This document shows, piece by piece, positions 56,545 to 64,000 of a stretch of DNA of 64,000 nucleotides (position 1 is the stretch's first letter; the number at the start of each line of letters is the position of its first letter). Source of the DNA: Tamarix chinensis (Eukaryota > Streptophyta > Magnoliopsida > Caryophyllales > Tamaricaceae); assembly GCA_030549775.1 (NCBI GenBank), contig CM060174.1, forward strand, positions 15,611,193-15,675,192, written 5' to 3'. The translations under genes were made by a program, and so were the position numbers. Under the pieces are notes generated by a model. It searched no databases. It was not told the origin of the DNA and saw only the letters and a list, made by a program, of their open reading frames with translations.

Positions 56545-58335
56545 TAGCGATTCAAGATGCTACAAAAAAGCGGTTATTTTATAATGAAGTAAATAATTCT
56601 CATATCGCCATTCCTCAAAATCCCATTCCATACCATACAACCATCTATTTATAATCCTACATGCTGTAGTGGTGCTATTATTATTACTTAAACAAGGCAA
56701 CCTCCTTCCTCCCATTGCATGTTGTTATTCGTCTTTCAATACTTGCACAACTTTATGCTTCCACTTAACAGCGTCGATTATTTTGCAATCCCTCTTCCTA
56801 TATTCCTTTAATGGTCTAAATTTCATCTATCTGGACTAGACTTAAAAATCACAATAGAGATTAACTCCCTTATTCTTTCAAAAACTCACTAAATTTGGTT
56901 TTCAATACTGCTCAACATCTCCTTCAACATCATTGATGATGACCTCTAGGTTGCAACCTCAAGCAACATCAAATCTATTAGCTAATTTGCTAATGCAACT
57001 TTTTAATGACAATTATGGATAAGGATTATAATACATCATTAACAATAGGCGCACACCTTAGTCCTTAAGCCTTTACGTACCTAGTGAAGAGCTGAAAACT
57101 AGAATAAATGAACCTTGAGCTTTAGAATCTCAATGTGTTTTTATCTTGGAGGAAACTTAGTGATTAAGCTTAAACTTATGGTACATAGCTGATCTTGTTT
57201 GATTACTAATATCCATTTAATCCCACTAATTAGCTACCTATCCATTTGCTTTTATACTATTTCCTTACAACCACTGGTCATCTGGAGCTTTGGCCTTTCA
57301 ACTTGATCGCATACAACTTTTGCAATTTTCCCAAAATAAAGAGCTAAAAGATTTGAGGAAATAGAATTGCTTTGTTTAGTGTAGAAATAGTAGGTAGGCA
57401 TAATTGATAGCAATTCACATGGTAATAATTAAAAGATTTTGCAAAATTTCAAGGCATGATGATTAGTATCTTTGTGTTTTGAGAATATATCTTATTAATG
57501 GGAACAACATTTTCAAGGTTAGGATTGGTGTACTAGAAGGACATTAATTTACAATGAGGACACTCAAAGGGCAAGAATAGTCCGCTACTAACAAACAAAG
57601 TCAAGGAAGCTTAGAAAATATTTGTAGATAATGATATTTCTTTATAATTTAACTAAATTAGTGATATGTGGTGCCATTTTTTTTTATCAAAAATAAATAG
57701 TTAGTGTTTGGATAAATTGGGTAATAATACTACCCTAATTGCAGGTAAAAGTTTTAGTAACTATACAGTGATTGTTGTATAAAAATACTATAATAGTTTT
57801 GTGAAACTACTCTCATTATTTATTGAAAATACTCTTATTGTTTCATAATTATTTCATAAAACTAGTGGTTCTTAGTTTATGTTGTAACTAGTAGCTAGTT
57901 ATTGCTAAATATGTTTCTTCTCACACACAAACACACACAGAATTATATATAGGTGACAACTATTATTCAAACCATGTGTAATTTCATGTTATATAACCTA
58001 CGAGAGGTCAATGATTGATTTAGTTAAAAATAATTTTTATTTGGTTATTTAATTAGAGTCATATTCAGATAAAATAGTAGTAATATAAATTAAGAAAAAA
58101 AATCATTGTATTTAACTTGATATTCATGTAAATAGTATTTAATTATCATGTATACATACATATCATCCTTTCTTGTTAAAGAACTTTAGCATTACCATTC
58201 TCCTTGCAACGCTCCAAGAACAACTTTATGTTATCATCATCTACTCTCCATGGAATGACATATAATTATTTATGATATAGTAATATGTGTTTGAATATAT
58301 AGCCATTGTCCATTGGTTCACAAAATTCCGTACAA
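56545..58335 (-). pseudogene. F-box pseudogene, copy 5 (exons 2-3)
   Basis: Exon 2 (58335-58164) still encodes VIPWRVDDDNIKLFLERCKENGNAKVL but has two stops, and both its acceptor and donor are mutated. Exon 3 keeps only its second half (56845-56545; RKRDCKIIDAVKWKHKVVQVL), with a stop after LKDE; the first half is deleted. Exon 1 is missing, since intron 1 runs directly into the 5' flank near 58680. Intron 2 is collinear with that of the intact gene. Confidence 0.8.
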
Positions 58336-58679
58336 TTGAAATAAAAAAAGGGAAATTAAACAAAATTATCCAAAGAAACATGTAAACAAGAAGGAATAGA
58401 AAGTTTGAACTTGAAACTACCAAATTAATTATCAAAAAATAGTACTCATTAGTACTAGGGTTGTAACTCAGTCAAACCACCAAGGAAAACTAAAATTTTG
58501 AGGAGTTGAGCCTAGCTTAGTCAATAAATGAGTAAAAAATGAACTTTTTTTAGGCTCATACTCGACTAGTCTAAATAAATGAACCTAAAATTCAAACTTT
58601 GCTAGTGAGCCATATAATATAAACATGCATGCATACTCAATTCATGCTGAAATGTGGAAGAAAAAAGTCAAACTTTTTT

Positions 58680-60092
58680 AGTGATGTTCTTCTACTAGTT
58701 TCCCCCTCTCCCATATAGACCGTTAATTGGTAGCTAATTCTAAGTAATCATTGTACCAATTAATGAAAATTAGTGGAGACAAATGGTGGTAAAAAGAGAG
58801 ATGAGTGAGAATAAATTTGCACATTAATGCAGGTAAAAGATGTTAAGCGTGAAATGCAACGTATATATTTATAGGGTCGATATCGCCATTAACAAAAAAT
58901 ATTGGAGCCTTAGGTGACATTTGGGATTTTGATACTAGTCATTTCTCTTTCCAAAACATTTGATTAAAATAGAATTATTTTAGTTGTGTGATTCGAAAAT
59001 TCAAAACTTACTAACTAATTTATGATTCTAGGTAGAATCTTAAAGTAGTAGAATTACAGCAGGATTTTATAATTCTATGTAGAATCTTTAGAATATTATG
59101 AACATAGGCGGAATATAATGATCCTACATATTAAAAGTTTCTTTTTGTATCAATTCTCTTAAAATCTAGTTTTCCTATTAGTCTCAATATATTTCTTCTC
59201 CAACTTTAAACCCTATTATTATTATGTTGTACATACTATATATTAAGCATTGACATATAATGAAGTTGATTGTCGGGAAAAGAAATAATTGTAAAAAGTC
59301 CAAACTTTATATGTAAAGTAAAACAAATATATAAAATGTGTGATGTTATTTGTTTACTAATTTTTATTTAATTCATAACTACCCTTCTTATTTTCTTTTG
59401 TGGTTTTGTTAGCTTTTTGTATTCATAACCCATATTAGAATTTATTTGTATGCTTGTAAGCAACAATTTATATTACTTGTTTATCATTGTAACTTAATTT
59501 TTAATCATATAAGAATTTAAGAATGATACTTTTAGTTTTTTTAGCTTCAATTATACGAATTTGTAATATACATATATATCATAGTCATATTTTTGTAGTC
59601 TTTATAGGATCTTATAATATTACAATTTGATGCTAATGATCTTTATCAATTCTATGTAGAATTATAATTCTAACAATCTTACTTCCAATCTACAATATAA
59701 CCATCCTTTATGCTAAAACAAATAAAATTTTATAAATAAAACATGTTGTTCTCTTAATTCTTTACCTTTTTGCATCCTTTGCCTGAAAATGCCACTATCT
59801 TCATCCAACTTCTCTAGTTAATCCAATCCTATGGTTTGATTTCGACGATCCATATCTATTATAGTTATAATTACAATTTTAAAATCTTGATTCTCATCAA
59901 CACAAAAAACATCCTTTATGCCAATTTTTTTTATAATTTAATAAATAATTTTTTTTATTCTCTTAACTCCTTTATATTTGTGCATCGTTGCCTAGTAAAT
60001 GCCATTGTCTTTATCTAGCTTTGCCAGCCAACTAAATTGGTCAGTTTTTTATTATCATCTTCATCTTTGTCTGCTCACCTTATCTTCTTTGA
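58680..60092. other. F-box 5' flank (to about 58970), then unclassified AT-rich DNA
   Basis: AATTCTATGTAGAATC-like palindromes at about 59080 and 59650 in opposite contexts could mark an old MITE, but ends and duplications are not visible. Confidence 0.4.
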
Positions 60093-60278
60093 CACTACAA
60101 GACATCAAGGCTTCAGCGACCAACAACTGTCGATAATAACCAAAAATATAAGTCATCGCTACTAGTCCATTGCTAAAGTCTTTTGAGAGTGTTTTTTTTT
60201 TCTTGTTAAAGTAATAATGACAACATATAATATTAGTTGTTAATAGTAATGACAACAAATAAAATATGCCATCATAAT
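60093..60278 (+). mobile_element. CACTA terminus fragment
   Basis: CACTACAAGACATCAAGG is followed by CAGCGACCAACAACTGTCG and repeated TCATCGCTA / CATTGCTAAAG motifs, the usual left end of many plant CACTA elements. No second end is found; the fragment stops at an LTR. Confidence 0.55.
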
Positions 60279-63223
60279 TGTAGCACCCTCATTTTTAGGG
60301 CTTAAAATTTTCATTTAATTGGTTAATGATGGAAGTTAAAATAAGAAAAAAATAAAGGATATTTCCGCCACACTCGATACAAGTCTAATTTTCTCTACCA
60401 TCCTCATAAGTCCAATTTTCTCTACCATCCTAATACAAAGTCTTAAAGATAAAATAATACTCCACTTAAATCATTAACACAATTATAAGAACCATAATTA
60501 GAGAGAATCAAGATAGATTAATATCATTTTGATAGAACAAATGATTGGCAGTTATAAAATTTAAAAAAGAGAAAATACATAAGAACATAAGACTCTAATA
60601 ATATATGGATCAAAAGATACCGGGTAGGACATCGAATAATCTTAACTCTCAACCTAAAATACTAGCTTTCAACTGATATCACAAGTTAAATTAAAAAGAC
60701 CACTGCCCATTGAATAAGTAGGGGTCCATGAAATGGAACCCATCAGTACAATGACACTGAGTAACTAATTATACAAAGCTAACATAAAAAGCTCGCATGG
60801 AACACATTGCAAGAATCACATTAGGACATGGTATAAAGTATTGAAATATACATATGATGACCAAAATATGGTAATCATATAAGATAAACAATTATTACCA
60901 AAGCCACATAATACTTCTGCCTGTTCATTAAGAACATATTAAAACTAACCAACTAAGCATCCAAAGGATGCTCTTTGAAGTGATGATTAGAAATAATCTC
61001 ATCCCCATAACCATAACATTAAAAAAATTTCATATCTCAACCTCAATACCAATAAAGTCCATAACACCACAAAAGGGCTCAAAGACAACTACCGAACATA
61101 GGCAGACACAAAGGCTACTACCAAACCATAGGTAGGTACAAATGCTACTATCAATCTATAGATAGATAGAAAAGATACAACTGATCTATAAGTAGGCATA
61201 AAGACTACTATCAAACTATAGGTAAGCATGATAGCTACTACTAGACCATAGGTGGGTACGAAGGTTATCATTAAACTAATCCATTAATCATTCAAACCTA
61301 CAGTAATTATTTTTATTTTTATTTACTCAAGGGAAGGTCATATCAATTCAAAGATACTAAGGTACTCCATTCGTATTAGCATACCATGACAACATATTAT
61401 CTCACCGAATATCAATCCAAGGACACTAAGGTACCCTAGTCATAACAGTATAAAGGAAGCACAATACCTTACCTACAAGGACACCTAATCCACTCTATAA
61501 GTTTGTAGAGCTTAATAGATTAAGTTATAGAGCCTTGTTGGGGAATAAGTTAGGCCACTAAAATTCCATAACAAACCATGGGCTAAACCGCATACATAGG
61601 GTAGCGACTCATAAAAAACCACTATTTTTTATGTCGAGGTCTTTCATATTAAATATTAATATTTTATTAAGGTACTCACTGATATCACATAATACACTGA
61701 TAATTCTATTTTCATGCTTATCTATTTTTTCTCATTTCACATTATTCAAGATAAACATAAATAAGGTCAACACTAAGTTCAACTCAATATCTACTAAGGT
61801 TATCATAGGTTTAATTATTCATATTTAGGCACATCAGGTTAAAAATGACCAAAATGCCTTTGAACCATAATTATCCCATTATTATCCATTTTAAATACTG
61901 ATTCCATTTCATTTAAAAATTTATTATGAAAAGAATTAAATATACTAAAGCAAATATTTTAGCATGCAGGTAAACTATTAGACACAACTCTTGCACATGA
62001 TTTAGCATGTAAAAGCTTAACATGCATATCAAATTCATAAAAATCACATATTTTCATAGTCAATATTAAATAATACATGTTAGGCATGCTTATCGGAATA
62101 AATATCATGATACGGTTAAAAAGACTAAAGTGCCCCTAGGACATACAATAATAATAATCATGCTAAAAATATGCCTCGGCATGTTCAACCTATCATATTA
62201 TATGTACATATCATATATAATTTATTACCGACGTTAAACTCATTTTAATATGCATTCATACACATAGTACTTTACATAAATTAAATTTGATGCTAACACC
62301 ATTAGGCAGTTAATTACAATGTAACTGTAATACAACCAAATTTTAAACTAGAAAAATTTAGTTTGAAGACAATGCGAAAGAGTTTTAAAACAAAATAAGG
62401 GAGTGCCACTACCACATCAACTATGGGAAAAGTGTGATCATAACATAATACATGTTTGATGTAAGGTAAAATAGAACGAACCAAGTATACACACACTAAT
62501 AATACAACAATAATAACTACCAAATGAGAATAATATTGATAAGCATGAAGTGGCACAATTTCAAATATAGGAACTAAAGCCAAGAGGTTAAATAATCAAC
62601 AAGGGAAAAAACATCTCAAACATAGTGAAAAAATACATCTAAACCAGTTAGTCTAATTCTTAACTAAACAAAAAAAATGAAATTCTCAATTCTAAAGCAA
62701 TGGACAACTATTGGCTCAATATATCATCATCTTCATACTAAAGTTAAGAGTTATTACCTTACAAATCGTCTTATGCTCACTGGAATAGAAGTTGGATCAT
62801 CATAGTAACCACACAAATATAGTATTAGTATAGTGAAGTACTAATAAAACAAACTACCTAAAGTATGGTATGGGCTCATGTTGTACATTGAAGTCACATA
62901 GTAAAATGGTATAGCACATGCTCAAATAATATAACTTCCAAGCTCATGAATATAAAATGATAAAGCATGCTTATGGAAGAATCATGGAATAATTCATAAT
63001 AAAGGTAATTCATTAAACTCACATAAATTAAACCATATTATTAATCATCCATTTAATGCCCACATACTTTCCAACTATTAAGATATTTTGTTCAACCACA
63101 CCTAATTCTCCACCATCAACCAAAGTCATAGCAGCATACACACACAAAAAGAATACTATACCCACCACATGAGGGTTAGGATACATTTATGGAGCTTTTC
63201 TCTAGGGATGACACACTCATCTA
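60279..63223 (-). repeat. gypsy LTR, minus strand, probably truncated
   Basis: The plus strand starts TGTAGCACCCTCATTTTTAG, the complement of an LTR end (GGGTGCTACA) like those at 21218 and 29293. A tandem repeat lies about 0.8 kb from this end, as in the other two LTRs, and the block at 61560-61660 resembles the reverse complement of 28170-28230. The other LTR end is missing, probably interrupted by the LTR starting at 63224. Confidence 0.55.
61091..61270. repeat. 30-bp tandem repeat, six units
   Basis: The CCATAGGTAGG-type marker recurs at 61097, 61127, 61157, 61187, 61217 and 61247. The 30-bp period keeps an open frame on the minus strand, which explains the 60-codon frame here. Confidence 0.9.
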
Positions 63224-64000
63224 TGATACCCCAAAGTGTTATCTAATCTTAATCTTGATTAATCAATATTTATACCTAATCTAAATTTTAATTTTGGATC
63301 ATCTATGTTTTTTAGCCTATTCCTAACCCAAAATAATTGATAGATCAATTTCTTAGCTAATTCCCTAATTTTATCTTAAACCTAATCTTAATCTTAAACC
63401 TTTTTTTTCCTCTAATTTTCCTTTTTCTTTCTTTTCTTTTCTTTCTTTCTTTACCTTCCCTTTTAAACCTACACACAAACCCCATCTCTCCTTTCCTTTT
63501 CCCTTTCAAGCCAAACAACCACTACCCACATGCACCCCCATCACTATCAACTACCCCTTCCTAATGAAGAACACCAACCCCTACACCGTGAACCAACTCT
63601 CCTTGCACCCCTACATAATCCTTACCCGGTCATGCTCTACCCCCTTCCACAATAAATCCCTACCTAAACCTAACTCCCTTCCCATTAGTTTTCCTCTTCC
63701 CTTATCGACCCATCCCCCCACACACACACATGTGCATAAACCCTCACCCTTTCCCTCATTTTCCCCTTCCGATGTTGATAGGAAATCACCTAAGCACCCC
63801 TATTCCTTTCCTCCATCTCCTAACCCATTGCTACCCATCACCATCACCACCTAAGCCTCCCATATTTCTCCTTCTTTCTTTCTTCATTTGCTCTTGCCTC
63901 TATTGTCAACTGCAATCACCAACCTTTCTCTTTTTTTCTCTTTTCCTATGTTATCCCATTGACCCTAACCACACATTTTTCTCTTAGTACTCTATTGGCC
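63224..64000 (+). repeat. Start of a gypsy LTR running off the window
   Basis: TGATACCCCAAAGTG is followed by AT-rich CCTAATCTTAATC sequence and then a long C-rich block from about 63410, the same order as in the LTRs at 24469 (minus) and 25962 (plus). The frames at 63564-63987 are low-complexity. Confidence 0.5.

Larger units (their letters stand above)
52156..56745. repeat. Large inverted repeat of F-box units (main body)
   Basis: Left arm 52156-53945 (plus 47565-47827 beyond the hAT insertion) pairs with right arm 54655-56745 in reverse complement, centred near 54296. The arms contain exon 1, flank, intron 1 and 3' parts of F-box units. The roughly 0.7-kb spacer (53945-54655) holds an exon 3 remnant and plus-strand flank. 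The arms differ by scattered substitutions and small indels. Confidence 0.8.

Noticed and set aside
61089..61271. 60-codon hydrophobic frame with a 10-residue repeat
   Set aside because: It is the translation of a 30-bp tandem repeat inside an LTR, open only because 30 is divisible by three.

Overview
The window is nuclear DNA of a flowering plant, probably a eudicot. The evidence is split genes with GT-AG introns, a very AT-rich background, a Cassandra element carrying a 5S-rRNA-like segment, plant-type Ty3/gypsy, hAT, Mutator and CACTA elements, and an F-box family best known from Arabidopsis (At1g67623-like). Only two genes look potentially functional: the 3' part of a FAD-dependent aromatic-ring monooxygenase gene at the left edge (1-6043, +) and one F-box gene (29983-32744, -). 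Almost everything else is transposon or gene debris, but its history can be read from target-site duplications.

Layout, left to right. 1-6043: last six exons of the monooxygenase gene. Its 3.3-kb intron holds a Cassandra array with three LTRs (927-2455), itself hit by a 332-bp hAT-like element with an 8-bp duplication. 7850-7987: a SINE-like insertion with a 14-bp duplication. 8480-24469: a decayed Tekay-like chromovirus on the minus strand, with a 3.25-kb 5' LTR and no recognisable 3' LTR. It is cut at the RNase H/integrase junction by a 7.4-kb hAT-like element (10042-17475, TSD TTCCTACT) that carries the end of an AS1/PHANTASTICA MYB gene.

24470-58970: an ancestral array of F-box genes, broken up and partly inverted. 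The first copy is a pseudogene with a 3.3-kb solo LTR in its upstream flank (25962-29293, TSD CCATT). The second copy is intact. Upstream of it sits a 13.2-kb Mutator-like element (32982-46230, 11-bp TSD), whose left inverted repeat was split by a 7-kb CACTA element (33073-40028, TSD TGA), which in turn contains gypsy and copia-like LTRs. Further right, F-box fragments form an inverted repeat with arms of about 2 kb (47565-56745). The left arm is split by a second hAT-like element (47828-52155) that contains two satellite arrays with 149-bp and 273-bp units. The 149-bp unit is homologous to 149-bp repeats inside the gypsy LTR at 33.6-35.6 kb.

58970-64000: unclassified AT-rich DNA, a CACTA terminus, a minus-strand gypsy LTR with a 30-bp tandem repeat, and the start of a plus-strand LTR running off the window.

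Nothing suggests that the genes work together. The monooxygenase and the F-box protein are unrelated. All assignments were made by eye from the sequence, and no search was run.
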